Assembly: GCA_035296625.1 (NCBI GenBank)
Contig: DATHAO010000013.1
Span: forward strand, 46,310-110,309
Length of the DNA stretch: 64,000 nucleotides
DNA from: DATCLS01 sp035296625
Lineage (GTDB): Bacteria > Actinomycetota > Acidimicrobiia > Acidimicrobiales > VFJN01
Reading direction: 5' to 3'
Of the stretch, positions 47,525-56,321 are shown one piece after another. Every line of letters begins with the position of its first letter. The stretch's first letter is position 1. A program made the translations under genes and the position numbers. The notes under the pieces are model-generated. The model did not search any database, was not told the origin of the DNA, and saw nothing but the letters and a program-made list of their open reading frames with translations.

Positions 47525-48949
47525 TCAGGGCTTCGGCTCGGCCAGGTACAGCGTGCGGGTGCCGCCGGGCAGGATCTGCTGTCGGTCAACGGCGAAGTGC
47601 TCGGCCAGCGCGGCCTCGAACGCGTCGCGCCGGTAGTCGTCGAAAAGGCCGGCCGGCCGGTCAGCGAGGAGCCGGCGGACCAGGGCATCCTCGGGATGGG
47701 GCAGCTCGACGACGAGGCGCCCACCGAGCGAGCGCAGCCAGGCCACGACCTCGGGGAGCGGCACGTTGGCGCCGATGGCCAGGTGGTGCACGAGGGCGAG
47801 GGCCAGCACGACATCGGGACGGACCCGCTCGGTGAACGGCGCCCGCTCGCAATTGCGCCAGCCGAGACCGCCGGGCGGGTCGGCCAGGTCGACGACGAGC
47901 GGCAGGATCGTGCCGGAGCCCTCGGCGCGCAGCTGCCGGTAGAGCCGGTCGACGACAAGCTCGTCGCTGTCGACGGCCACGACGTGGTCGGCGTGCTCGG
48001 CGGCCAGGCGGGCATACGCCCCGTCGTTCGTGCCGAGGTCGAGCACCAGCCCGGCGCGGGAGCCGCGACTGGTGCGGTATCCGGCCAGGGCCTCGGTGAC
48101 GAAGGCCCGCTTGGCGGCGTCGTCCGCGGGGCTGTAGCCACACGTCGTGCGGTAGTCGGACCAGGTCGAGCGGCGGCGCCGCATGTCGAGGCCGGCGACG
48201 AGCGCCGCGAGCTTGGTGGTCGTGGCCTTGGCCAGCTCGGTGCCGAAGCCCGAGGCCCGCAGGTCGGCCTTCACCCGCTCGCTGCCGGCCGTGACCCGGC
48301 GTTCGAGCACGCTGTGGAGCACGACGTTGCGGAGCACTCCCGGCCGCAGCAGGCCCCGGCCCGAGAACATGCCCCGCACCTCCGACGGCGTCAGCCCGTC
48401 GACGCGGCCCCGCAGCAGCGGCTGATGCGGCACGCCCAGGTGGGCGCTGACGAGCAGCGGGAACAGCAGCGTCTGGCAGAACTGTCGGTAACCCGGCCAG
48501 GGCCCGGCCGCCGGCTCGAACGACCCCACGTCGAGGAACGTGGGGCGGGCGCCGACGAAGGCGACGTTGTACGCCGTGCCGTCCTTGAGCGAGAAGCCCT
48601 CGTCGAGCGCGGCGCCCAGCACCTCCAGCTGGAGGGCGGCGGCGGCGCGGAGCATGGTGAAGGGCCACTCGTAGGGATACGAGACGATCGGCACCCGCTC
48701 GTGGCGCAGCACCGCCGCCCAGGGGGCGCCCCGCGGCGAGAGCGGGACGTCGCCGGGCCGGGCCGGCTCGTGCTCGGTGGTGCCCACCACCTTGCCCTCG
48801 GCCACGAGGCGCGGGAAGAACGCCGTGGCCGCCAGGCGGCGCCAGTCAGCGGCGGCCCGCTCGGACAGACCGCGCAGCACCGCGCCGTCGTCACCGGTGA
48901 AGACCGCGCTGTCCGGGTCGCGGAACGAGCCCGGCTCGTAGGTGGCCAC
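47525..48949 (-). CDS. class I SAM-dependent methyltransferase
   Basis: A 474-residue protein: an N-terminal domain to about 280 (with SYPYEWPFTMLRAAAALQLE, LKDGTAYNVAFVGARPTFLD and FCQTLLFPLLVSAHLG) and a C-terminal methyltransferase with LVLDLGTNDGAYARLAAEHA (motif I, near 298-317), VVAVDSDELVVDRLYRQL, and VLALALVHHLAIGANVP. The N-terminal domain is a conserved companion of this enzyme type in surface-polysaccharide loci (from memory), where it modifies nucleotide sugars or lipids. GTG 48949 lies 9 nt after the small upstream gene's stop. Confidence 0.82.
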   Translation of the reverse strand: MATYEPGSFRDPDSAVFTGDDGAVLRGLSERAAADWRRLAATAFFPRLVAEGKVVGTTEHEPARPGDVPLSPRGAPWAAVLRHERVPIVSYPYEWPFTMLRAAAALQLEVLGAALDEGFSLKDGTAYNVAFVGARPTFLDVGSFEPAAGPWPGYRQFCQTLLFPLLVSAHLGVPHQPLLRGRVDGLTPSEVRGMFSGRGLLRPGVLRNVVLHSVLERRVTAGSERVKADLRASGFGTELAKATTTKLAALVAGLDMRRRRSTWSDYRTTCGYSPADDAAKRAFVTEALAGYRTSRGSRAGLVLDLGTNDGAYARLAAEHADHVVAVDSDELVVDRLYRQLRAEGSGTILPLVVDLADPPGGLGWRNCERAPFTERVRPDVVLALALVHHLAIGANVPLPEVVAWLRSLGGRLVVELPHPEDALVRRLLADRPAGLFDDYRRDAFEAALAEHFAVDRQQILPGGTRTLYLAEPKP

Positions 48950-48958
48950 CGGGGACGA

Positions 48959-49186
48959 TCAGGCGTCGGGCGGGGCGGGGGCGGGGCGCTCGGCCTCACC
49001 CGCCGTGGCCACGGCGTCGGGGTCCGCGTCCGCGGCGGTGTCGGGGTCGCCCTTGCGCCGCCGCGAGAACGCCCCCGTCACCCGGGAGCGGGCCGCTCGC
49101 ACGGCCACGCCGGCGGCCGCGGTGCCGCCGACGAGCACCGTGGCGATGAGGCTGCCGGAGTTGGCGTCGAGATAGGCCAGGGGCAT
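48959..49186 (-). CDS. small membrane protein of the YLDxxSGS type
   Basis: A 75-residue protein. It starts MPLAYLDANSGSLIATVLVG, which matches a short membrane protein with the YLDPGSGS motif that I recall from many genomes just before methyltransferase/sulfatase genes; here the Pro-Gly is replaced by Ala-Asn. One hydrophobic segment (about 12-32) is followed by a basic stretch and an acidic/Ala tail. It starts ATG 49186 behind a good AGGGAGAA site. Likely first gene of the three-gene unit. Confidence 0.6.
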   Translation of the reverse strand: MPLAYLDANSGSLIATVLVGGTAAAGVAVRAARSRVTGAFSRRRKGDPDTAADADPDAVATAGEAERPAPAPPDA

Positions 49187-49469
49187 GGGTTCTCCCTATG
49201 CATCGGACCGGTCGGTCGCGTGTCCGCCACGCCAGCATGTCGCATGCGACGCCCGCGGTGGCCGGCCACGCCGCCGGCCTCCACGTGCTGGTCACGGTCG
49301 CCCTCGACGCGGCACCAGCCGTTCACTTGGCGCGCATTCTGCCACAGCGCGGGACGGGCTCCAACGCGCCCCCGGCGCGGGCCGCCGCCCGCGCGGGATG
49401 TCCACCGGCCGGCCGGACGACCGCGCCGGCGACGGCCGGCCGGCGGTCCGGCAGCCGCCCGACCGCCGA

Positions 49470-51518
49470 TCAGTCGGGGGGCGGCAGGCTCTGGCAGGGC
49501 CCGCCCCCGCAGGTGTCGACGAGGCGGCCCTCGGCGAGGAACGTCGTGCCGACCGTCAACACCTCGGGGAAGTCGCGCCCCATGCCGTGCGGGTCCTCGC
49601 CCGCCCGGTTGGGCACGTTGCCGGTGGGCGGCGCCGGGGTGCCGAAATCCCAGACCACGAGGTACGAGCCCCGGTCGTCGGGCAGGTGTCGCACCGGGTC
49701 GATGCCCCAGAACGGCTCGACGTCGAGGCTGCGACCGGGCGCGAGGGCCGGCACCCGCACCCGCGCCGAGATCGTCCGGGCCAGGACCTCGGTGGCGACG
49801 TTCGCCACCTGGTGGTCGCCGAAGGCCTCGTAGAGCAGGACCCGCTTGGCCGGCGTGGCCCGGTACGGGTCCTCGACGAGGTGCTGGACGTAGCCGTCCC
49901 CCTCGCCCCGGTCCCACAGGATCTGGCTCAGCACGATCGCCATCTGGCGGTCGACCCAGTCGGGGTAGCGGGGGTCGAACACCGTGGCGAACACGTCGAA
50001 GTCCACGCTGCGGTCGAGCAGCGTCGAGTAGTTGATGGCCCCGACGCCGAGGAACGAGCGGTTCCAGTCCTGGGCGATGGCGCTGAGCGCCCCACCGATG
50101 ATGCCGCCCTGGCTGACGCCCACGAACGACAGGTTGTGCTGGTCGAGCAGCGGCGCCCCGTCCGCGGCCTGGAACGCCGCGTCCGACGAGAGGCCGGCCG
50201 GGTGCTTCAGCATCCGGCCCAGGTAGAGGAAGTTGATCATCGACTGCTGCAGCCGGTCCGGCAACGTGCGGAAGTAGGACATGTCCTGGAGGGTCGTGAG
50301 CACGGCGCCCGCGTCCTCGGCCGCCATGCCGATCCACGGTGTGGCGCAGAACGTGGTGTTCGCCACGCTGGCGTAGCGTGAGCCCGAGCCGAGCACCTCG
50401 TTGGGCGAGCCGAGCAGGCCGTGACCGTAGAGCGCCATGCTCGTCGGGTTCGCCGTGCCGTCGGCGTGCAGCGCCGACGCGGGGATGGTGCACACGAACC
50501 GGGCCGTGTAGGTGCCGTTGCGCACGGGGATGGGCGACGACGCCGGCCCGACCCCGTTGTTCAGCACGCTGCCCGGCGAGCCGTCGCCCGTGAGGTAGTT
50601 CGGCACGATGAACGTGCCCTCGACCTCGCGCAGCAGGTTCGACCGCGTGCTGGCGCGTACGGCGGTGACGGTGAAGGCGGGAGCGGCCTCCCCCAGTTGG
50701 GCGAACGCGTCGTCACGCATGGCGAGGACCCGCTCGGACAGGTTGCGCCCGCTGGCGACCGTGAAGTCCCAGGCGAGCACCAGGTCGCGGCGGGCCACGC
50801 CCTCCCGCCGCAGGGCCCGGAACAGCCCCTCCATGTGGGGACGCCTGGCCTCGAGCTCGGGGATGTCGGTGCTCAGCCGGTCGCGGTAGGCCCGGAACAC
50901 GTCGCTGGGGGCGATCGGCTGGCCGGTCCCGTCGACGAGGTCACGCAGGGCGACGATGTAGCGGTGGCCCTCCACCAGGGACTCTGCCGGCCGCACGAAC
51001 AGCAGGCGGTGGGCGTCGTCGGGCGCCCGGCTGTCGAGCTCGGCCCAGTAGGGGTGCCGCCGGCCGGTGTCGGCGTCGAGCAGCACGATCGGGGCGTGGT
51101 GGTCGAGCGAGCGCGCCATGTCGGTGATGGGCGCCGCCCCACTCGCCGCCAGGTCCAGGCCGGGCAGCAGCACGGTGATCGCCGATCCGGGCGAGAAGCC
51201 GTCGTTGCGGTTCATCTCGGTGGGGTCGATCGGGGTGCCGTCGCTGTTGGCCGGCGTGGCCTCCGGCGACAGGTCGAGCCGCCGGCCCGTCTCGGTGCTG
51301 TCGTCGTCCACCGTGAAGTAGTCGTTGGGGAACGGCAGCATGCACCGTTCGCCCCCCAGCGGGTCGCACGTCCCGGGGTCGTTCGACAGCGTGATGTCGA
51401 TGTGCCCGCCACCCCGCGGCGGGGGCGGCACCGTGCAGGCCGACGCGGCGACGCCGGCGGTCATCGCCAGCGCTACGGACAGCACGGCACGCGGCCACGC
51501 CCTCCCCATGATTCCCAT
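49470..51518 (-). CDS. secreted alpha/beta-hydrolase-like lipoprotein
   Basis: A 682-residue exported protein: MGIMGRAWPRAVLSVALAMT then VAASAC as lipobox, PPPPRGGG linker, and a large domain. The hydrolase nucleophile elbow is GVSQGG (near 453), with FLGVGAINYSTLLDRS and a catalytic-His-like GDHQVANV toward the end. Cys pairs suggest extracytoplasmic disulfides. The family resembles secreted lipase/esterase proteins of actinobacteria and myxobacteria; specificity unknown. GGGAACC lies before ATG 51518; ATG 51509 is in frame. Nothing gene-like is seen in the 283-bp gap 49187-49469 on its left. Confidence 0.78.
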   Translation of the reverse strand: MGIMGRAWPRAVLSVALAMTAGVAASACTVPPPPRGGGHIDITLSNDPGTCDPLGGERCMLPFPNDYFTVDDDSTETGRRLDLSPEATPANSDGTPIDPTEMNRNDGFSPGSAITVLLPGLDLAASGAAPITDMARSLDHHAPIVLLDADTGRRHPYWAELDSRAPDDAHRLLFVRPAESLVEGHRYIVALRDLVDGTGQPIAPSDVFRAYRDRLSTDIPELEARRPHMEGLFRALRREGVARRDLVLAWDFTVASGRNLSERVLAMRDDAFAQLGEAAPAFTVTAVRASTRSNLLREVEGTFIVPNYLTGDGSPGSVLNNGVGPASSPIPVRNGTYTARFVCTIPASALHADGTANPTSMALYGHGLLGSPNEVLGSGSRYASVANTTFCATPWIGMAAEDAGAVLTTLQDMSYFRTLPDRLQQSMINFLYLGRMLKHPAGLSSDAAFQAADGAPLLDQHNLSFVGVSQGGIIGGALSAIAQDWNRSFLGVGAINYSTLLDRSVDFDVFATVFDPRYPDWVDRQMAIVLSQILWDRGEGDGYVQHLVEDPYRATPAKRVLLYEAFGDHQVANVATEVLARTISARVRVPALAPGRSLDVEPFWGIDPVRHLPDDRGSYLVVWDFGTPAPPTGNVPNRAGEDPHGMGRDFPEVLTVGTTFLAEGRLVDTCGGGPCQSLPPPD

Positions 51519-51653
51519 GCGGTTCCCCTCCCCGTGTTGCGGCGACCCTACCCCCGCGCAGTGTGACGAGTGCCACTTTCCTTACGGCGGTAGGCCCCGG
51601 CCGGGGGGCCCGCCACACGGGTGGCGAGGGGGCGGACGGGGCATGCTGCCGGT

Positions 51654-52091
51654 GTGGACGCCGACCCACCCAACCCCCGGCCGCTGACCCTGTCCCGGTT
51701 GCTTCTGCGGGGCTTCGCCAAGCGGTGCCCGCTGTGCGGCGGCGGCGACCTGTTCCGCGGGTGGTTCACGATGCGCGACCGCTGCCCCCGCTGCGCGTTC
51801 CCGCTCGAACGGGTCGAGGGCCACTGGCTGGGAGCGCTCGGCATGAACACCGTCGTCAGCTTCACCGCGCTGCTGGCGACGGTGGTGATCGGCTTCGTCG
51901 TCACCTACCCCGACAGCCCGACCGGGCTGCTCATGGCCATCGCCCTCGCGGTCGCCGTGGTCGTGCCGCTGCTGTTCTTCCCGTTCTCGAAGACGCTGTG
52001 GAGCGCCATCGACCTGGCCATGCGCCCGGTCGAGCCGGACGACGACGTGGACCCCGCCTGGCTCCCCCCGGCCCGCCACCACGAGCGCTGA
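51654..52091 (+). CDS. DUF983 family membrane protein
   Basis: A 145-residue protein. Two zinc-knuckle-like pairs, CPLCGGGDLFRGWF and CPRCAFPLERVEGHW (near 23-55), precede two membrane helices (MNTVVSFTALLATVVIGFVV and LMAIALAVAVVVPLLFFPF), the DUF983 arrangement. The function is unknown. GTG 51654 is 6 nt behind CATGCT, a weak leaderless box. Divergent from the hydrolase gene; converges with the phosphatase gene. Confidence 0.85.
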   Translation: MDADPPNPRPLTLSRLLLRGFAKRCPLCGGGDLFRGWFTMRDRCPRCAFPLERVEGHWLGALGMNTVVSFTALLATVVIGFVVTYPDSPTGLLMAIALAVAVVVPLLFFPFSKTLWSAIDLAMRPVEPDDDVDPAWLPPARHHER

Positions 52092-52201
52092 GGCGGGCTC
52101 CGGGCGGTCGGGGCGTCAGGTAGGGGCGGCGGGGCGGGCGGGCCGGGCCGCGGCGCGGCAGGACGCGGCGTGGCGCGCCGGGACGCTCCGGTCAGGTGAG
52201 G

Positions 52202-52864
52202 TCAGGTCAGGCCGGCGAGGTGGGCGTGGTCGTTGAAGCGGACCAGCTCCCACGCCGCGGTGCGCCGGCCGTACGGGTTCGGGCCGTAGCGCCATTCGGT
52301 GACCGACGCGTTGACGGGACTGAACCACGCCCGGTCCCGGCCGCCGCCGGGCTCGAGACCGAACCACCGGATCATCGACTGGACGATCACGCCGCCGTGG
52401 CAGGCCACGACGACGGTGCGCCCGGGGTGCCGCTCGACCAACCGGTCGAGGCCCGCCTTCACTCGCTCGGCCATCTCGTGCCAGGTCTCGCCGCCGGGGT
52501 CGCGTCGCATGTGCACGTCCCAGCCGGACTCGGGCACGGGGTACCGCTCGTCGAACTCGTCCCACGGCAGGCCGTCGCCCTCGCCGGGGTGGTGCTCGCA
52601 CAGGTCGCAGTCCTGGGCGATCTGCGGGCCGCCGAGCGCCGGGGCCAGGATCGTGGCGGTCTCGACCGCCCGGGGCATGACCGATGCGTACAGGACGGGG
52701 TCGTCGTCGAGCTCCAGGCCGGCGTCCCACCGGTCGCGCAGAGCCTGTACCTGGCGCCGCCCGAGGTCCGAGAGGCCCTGGCACCCCTTGTGGCCCCCGA
52801 CGATCCTCAGCTCCTGCGCCCGTGACTCGCCGTGGCGCACCAGCACGATGCGGGTCCCCTCCAT
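52202..52864 (-). CDS. histidine phosphatase family protein
   Basis: A 220-residue phosphoglycerate-mutase-like phosphatase. The RHG motif is VLVRHGES (7-14, phospho-His in it), with the second His in VVACHGGVIVQSMI (near 156-169). The middle carries SVMPRAVETATIL, the canonical Arg site. Insertions near 90-125 (CEHHPGEGDGLPWDEFDERY) are longer than average. ATG 52864 follows TAGCGT by 7 nt (leaderless). Substrate unknown. It is divergent from the methyltransferase at 53037. Confidence 0.88.
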   Translation of the reverse strand: MEGTRIVLVRHGESRAQELRIVGGHKGCQGLSDLGRRQVQALRDRWDAGLELDDDPVLYASVMPRAVETATILAPALGGPQIAQDCDLCEHHPGEGDGLPWDEFDERYPVPESGWDVHMRRDPGGETWHEMAERVKAGLDRLVERHPGRTVVVACHGGVIVQSMIRWFGLEPGGGRDRAWFSPVNASVTEWRYGPNPYGRRTAAWELVRFNDHAHLAGLT

Positions 52865-52871
52865 CGCCGGC

Positions 52872-52877
52872 ACGCTA
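52872..52877 (-). promoter_or_regulatory. -10 box TAGCGT of the histidine phosphatase gene
   Basis: TANNNT hexamer 7 nt before ATG 52864. Confidence 0.55.
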
Positions 52878-53036
52878 CCGGCGACCGGCTCCGGCGCCGC
52901 CCCGTCGCCGCCGGCCCTGCCGCGATCCCCGCCTCGTCGCGCACCCGCCCGCCGGAACGACCCGCCCGCCCTCGCCACCGGGCCCGTCATCGCCACGGGC
53001 CTCGTCATCGCCGGCCCCGTGCGGGAGGCTGAAGCC

Positions 53037-53918
53037 ATGGACGCCGATGCCACCGACGACACGGGGAGGGCCGCGGACCCGTGCGAGGGGGACGACGCCG
53101 GCGGCACCGCAGAGCCGGGCGACGCCAAGCGGTCGGTGGCGACGCTGTTCGGCTCCACCGCGGGCGTCTACGACTCGGTCGTGCCGTTCTTCGCGACCTT
53201 CGGGCGGACGCTCGTGGCCGAGGCCGGGCCGCGGCTGGGCGACCGGGTGCTCGACGTGTGCTGCGGCCGCGGCGCCTGCCTGCTGCCCGCGGCCGAGGCG
53301 GTGGGCCCCATGGGCAGCGTGCTCGGTGTCGACCTCGCGGCCGAGATGATCGCGGCGCTGGCGGACGAGACGGCCGGCATGCCACAGGTCGAGGTGGCCG
53401 TGATGGACGCCGAAACCCTCGACGTGCCCGACGCGGCGTTCGACGTCGTGCTGTGCGGCTTCGGGATCTTCTTCCTGCCGTCGCCCGAGCGGGCGCTCGC
53501 CGAGTGGCGGCGGGTGCTGCGCCCGGGCGGCACGGTGGCGGTCTCGACGTTCGTGACCGGCGGCGGGTTCCCGTGGACGGCGTCGGTCGTGAGGGGGATC
53601 CTGCCCGCACACGCCAGCCGGGCCGCCTCCGCGCCGCTCGGGCGGGCCGAGGCGGTGCGCGCCGCGCTCGCCGACGCCGGCTTCGCGGACGTGCGATCAA
53701 CGGCGATCGAGCGACGCTTCCTGTTCGCCGACCTGGACGCGGTCGTGGCCTGGCACGGCACCCACGGCGGCCGGGCGTTCCTGGACCGGTTCGACCCCGG
53801 CCAGCTCGCGGCGTTCCGGGCGTCCGCCACCCGCCACCTCGACGCCGGCCACCGGGCACCCGAGGGCGGCTACGAGCTACGCCAGGGCATCGAGGTCACG
53901 CTCGCGTCCCGTCCTTGA
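53037..53918 (+). CDS. class I SAM-dependent methyltransferase (UbiE-like)
   Basis: A 293-residue protein. An acidic N-terminal 30 residues lead into LFGSTAGVYDSVVPFFATFG (near 37-56), DRVLDVCCGRGACLLPAAEA (SAM motif I, near 69-88), GVDLAAEMIAAL, and the motif FDVVLCGFGIFFLPSPERAL with the RVLRPGGTVAVSTF turn. This is the UbiE/Methyltransf_11 layout; the C-terminal half binds the substrate, which is unknown. ATG 53037 has a GGGAGG site 10 nt upstream. It converges with groEL, the hairpin at 54006 lying between. Confidence 0.87.
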   Translation: MDADATDDTGRAADPCEGDDAGGTAEPGDAKRSVATLFGSTAGVYDSVVPFFATFGRTLVAEAGPRLGDRVLDVCCGRGACLLPAAEAVGPMGSVLGVDLAAEMIAALADETAGMPQVEVAVMDAETLDVPDAAFDVVLCGFGIFFLPSPERALAEWRRVLRPGGTVAVSTFVTGGGFPWTASVVRGILPAHASRAASAPLGRAEAVRAALADAGFADVRSTAIERRFLFADLDAVVAWHGTHGGRAFLDRFDPGQLAAFRASATRHLDAGHRAPEGGYELRQGIEVTLASRP

Positions 53919-54005
53919 GCGCGACGCGTCCTGGAGTGCGACCCCTCCTTCAGCGCTCCCCCGCCGCGCTGCCGCGCGACGGCATGGGTGCACGGGCCCG
54001 AACGC

Positions 54006-54036
54006 GGCAGCGCCGCCCCGCCGGGGCGGCGCTGCC
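54006..54036. terminator. strong bidirectional hairpin between the methyltransferase and groEL
   Basis: GGCAGCGCCGCCCC-GCC-GGGGCGGCGCTGCC: a perfect 14-bp stem with a 3-nt loop, in the 221-bp gap between convergent genes. No T-run. The left part of the gap (53919-53970) holds loose 17-bp repeats (CGTCCTTGAGCGCGAC, CGTCCTGGAGTGCGAC). Confidence 0.8.
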
Positions 54037-54139
54037 CTTCGATTGCGCGGGACCGTCGGGACGAGCCCGTCCGGCGCCCCGCCGACCTGGGAGTCCCCGG
54101 AGGGATCTCCCGGTCAGGACCCGTCCGGCCGCGTTCGGC

Positions 54140-55762
54140 TCAGAAGTCCTCCATGCCACCGCCGGGTGCGCCGGCCGCCGCCTCTTCGGGCTTGTCGGCG
54201 ATGACGGCCTCGGTGGTGAGGAAGAGGGCGGCGATCGACGCGGCGTTCTGCAGCGCCGAGCGGGTGACCTTGGCGGCGTCGATGATTCCGGCCTTGGTCA
54301 GGTCCTCGTAGTCGCCGGTCTCGGCGTTGAGGCCCTCGGACGGGCCGTCGAGGCTGCGCACCCGCTCGATCACCACGCCGCCCTCGAGGCCGGCGTTGGT
54401 GGCGATCTGCTTGAGCGGCTCCTCGAGGGCCCGGGCCACGATGGTGGCACCGGTGGCCTCGTCGGCCGACAGCGTCGGGATCAGGTCGCGCACCTTGGTC
54501 TGGGCCCGCAGCAGGGTGACGCCACCGCCGGCGACCACACCTTCCTCGATGGCGGCCTTGGTGGTCGACACCGCGTCCTCGATGCGGTGCTTCTTCTCCT
54601 TGAGCTCGACCTCGGTGGCGGCGCCCACCTTGAGCACGGCCACGCCGCCCGACAGCTTGGCGAGCCGCTCCTGCAGCTTCTCGCGGTCGTAGTCGGAGTC
54701 GGTGTTCTCGATCTCGTTCTTGATCTGGGTGACGCGGCCGGAGATGTCCTCGTCGGAGCCGGCGCCCTCGATGATCGTGGTCTCGTCCTTGGTGACGATG
54801 ACCTTCTTGGCCCGGCCGAGCAGGTCGAGCGTGGCGTTCTCGACCTTGAGGCCGACGTCCTCGCTGATGACCTGGCCACCGGTGAGGATAGCGATGTCGG
54901 CCAGCATGGCCTTGCGGCGCTCGCCGAAGCCGGGGGCCTTGACCGCCACCGACTTGAACGTGCCGCGGATCTTGTTAACGACCAGCGTGGCGAGGGCCTC
55001 GCCGTCGACGTCCTCGGCGATGACGACCAGCGGGCGGCCGGCCTGCATGACCTTCTCGAGGACCGGGACGAGGTCGCGCACCGTCGAGATCTTCGAGCTG
55101 ACCAGCAGCACGTGGGCGTCGTCGAGGACGACCTCCATGCGGTCGGGATCGGTCACGAAGTACGGCGAGATGTAGCCCTTGTCGAAGCGCATGCCCTCGA
55201 CGAGATCCATGTCGATGCCGAAGGTCTGGGACTCCTCGACGGTGATGACGCCGTCCTTGCCCACCTTGTCGATCGCCTCGGCGATCGTCTGACCGATCTC
55301 GGGGTCGGCGGCCGAGATGCCGGCGACCTGGGCGATCTGGTCCTTCTGGTCGACCTCGACGGCCAGGTCGCGGATCGCGGCCACGGCGGTCTCGACGGCG
55401 GCCTCGATGCCCCGCTTGAGCGACATGGGGTTGGCGCCGGCAGCGACGTTGCGGAGGCCCTCGCGCACGAGCGACCAGGCGAGCACGGTGGCGGTGGTGG
55501 TGCCGTCGCCCGCGACGTCGTCGGTCTTCTTGGCGACCTCCTTGACGAGCTCGGCGCCGATGTTCTCGTAGGGGTCGTCGAGCTCGATCTCCTTGGCGAT
55601 CGACACACCGTCGTTCGTGATCGTGGGGGCGCCCCACTTCTTGTCGAGCACGACGTTGCGGCCCTTGGGGCCGAGGGTGACCCGCACGGCGTCGGCCAGC
55701 TTGTTCATGCCGGCCTCGAGGCCGCGGCGAGCCTCCTGATCGAAGGCGATGATCTTCGGCAT
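54140..55762 (-). CDS. groEL: chaperonin GroEL
   Basis: A 540-residue 60-kDa chaperonin. KWGAPTITNDGVSIAKEIEL (near 42-61), the ATPase AGDGTTTATVLAWSLV (near 84-99), GFGERRKAMLADIAILTGG (near 278-296) and GVVAGGGVTLLRAQT (near 408-422) are diagnostic. It ends AAAGAPGGGMEDF, a Gly/Met tail of the GroEL2 type, without the His-rich tail of mycobacterial GroEL1. groES is not adjacent, so it is a solo copy here. ATG 55762 has a GGAGGG site. Tandem CIRCE elements lie upstream. Confidence 0.98.
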   Translation of the reverse strand: MPKIIAFDQEARRGLEAGMNKLADAVRVTLGPKGRNVVLDKKWGAPTITNDGVSIAKEIELDDPYENIGAELVKEVAKKTDDVAGDGTTTATVLAWSLVREGLRNVAAGANPMSLKRGIEAAVETAVAAIRDLAVEVDQKDQIAQVAGISAADPEIGQTIAEAIDKVGKDGVITVEESQTFGIDMDLVEGMRFDKGYISPYFVTDPDRMEVVLDDAHVLLVSSKISTVRDLVPVLEKVMQAGRPLVVIAEDVDGEALATLVVNKIRGTFKSVAVKAPGFGERRKAMLADIAILTGGQVISEDVGLKVENATLDLLGRAKKVIVTKDETTIIEGAGSDEDISGRVTQIKNEIENTDSDYDREKLQERLAKLSGGVAVLKVGAATEVELKEKKHRIEDAVSTTKAAIEEGVVAGGGVTLLRAQTKVRDLIPTLSADEATGATIVARALEEPLKQIATNAGLEGGVVIERVRSLDGPSEGLNAETGDYEDLTKAGIIDAAKVTRSALQNAASIAALFLTTEAVIADKPEEAAAGAPGGGMEDF

Positions 55763-55792
55763 CGGGTGTTGGGTCCCTCCGTTGGGCACGGG

Positions 55793-55819
55793 TTAGCACT
55801 CGAACTAGACGAGTGCTAA
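55793..55819. promoter_or_regulatory. CIRCE element (perfect)
   Basis: TTAGCACTC-N9-GAGTGCTAA, an exact match to the HrcA operator consensus, about 31 bp before the groEL start codon. Confidence 0.95.
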
Positions 55820-55835
55820 GTCAACCACGCTCCCG

Positions 55836-55862
55836 TAAGCACTCGCAACACCCGAGTGCTAG
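55836..55862. promoter_or_regulatory. second CIRCE element (near-perfect)
   Basis: TAAGCACTC-N9-GAGTGCTAG, 43 bp upstream of the first and with two end-base changes. Two HrcA sites in tandem point to tight heat-shock repression of groEL. Confidence 0.9.
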
Positions 55863-55887
55863 CGATCCGGAGGCGACGCCCGAGGGC

Positions 55888-56163
55888 TCAGCCGCCGGCG
55901 ACGGCGGGGATGATCGCAACGGTCTCGCCGTCGGGCACGGGGGTGTCGAGCCCGTCGAGGAAGCGGATGTCGTCGTCGGCCACGAACACGTTCACGAAGC
56001 GCCGCAGGCCACCGTCGGCGTCGATGAGCCGCTCGGAGAACCCGGGGTGGGCGGCGTCGAGGCCGGCGAGCACGTCACGCACGGTCTCGCCCTCGGTCTT
56101 CACCTCGGCCTGACCCCCGGTGAGGGTGCGCAGCGTGGTCGGGATGCGGACGGAGACGGTCAT
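55888..56163 (-). CDS. MoaD/ThiS-family sulfur carrier, CysO-like
   Basis: A 91-residue ubiquitin-like protein ending in Gly-Gly (PAVAGG). It resembles mycobacterial CysO: the opening VSVRIPTTLRTLTGGQ, the middle GGLRRFVNVFVADDDIRFL and the closing VPDGETVAIIPAVAGG all correspond. In CysO the C-terminal thiocarboxylate donates sulfur for cysteine synthesis by CysM. No cysM or mec (its usual partners) is in the window, so it may be a standalone carrier. ATG 56163. Divergent from the Rrf2 gene. Confidence 0.85.
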   Translation of the reverse strand: MTVSVRIPTTLRTLTGGQAEVKTEGETVRDVLAGLDAAHPGFSERLIDADGGLRRFVNVFVADDDIRFLDGLDTPVPDGETVAIIPAVAGG

Positions 56164-56291
56164 CGGAACGATCCTTCGCCTGGTCGTGGTCGCGGCGGCC
56201 GCGGGCCGGAGCGCGGGCGATGGTAGCCAACGGCCCCACCCGCCGGGGCATTCCGGTCGTGCCTCTTGCCGGAGACAAACTCGGAGGCTAG

Positions 56292-56303
56292 AAATCCGGA
56301 TTT
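56292..56303. promoter_or_regulatory. probable Rrf2 operator
   Basis: AAATCCGGATTT, a perfect 12-bp palindrome 19 bp before the Rrf2 start. It overlaps the likely TSS of a promoter with -35 TTGCCG and -10 TAGAAA (17-nt spacer), placing it well for autorepression. Confidence 0.55.
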
Positions 56304-56321
56304 TGGATGGAGGTGTTCGAC

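Noticed and set aside
49187..49469. A gene in the 283-bp gap before the YLD unit
   Set aside because: Frames are open but Arg/Ala/Pro-rich with no start signal; treated as promoter region of the minus-strand unit.
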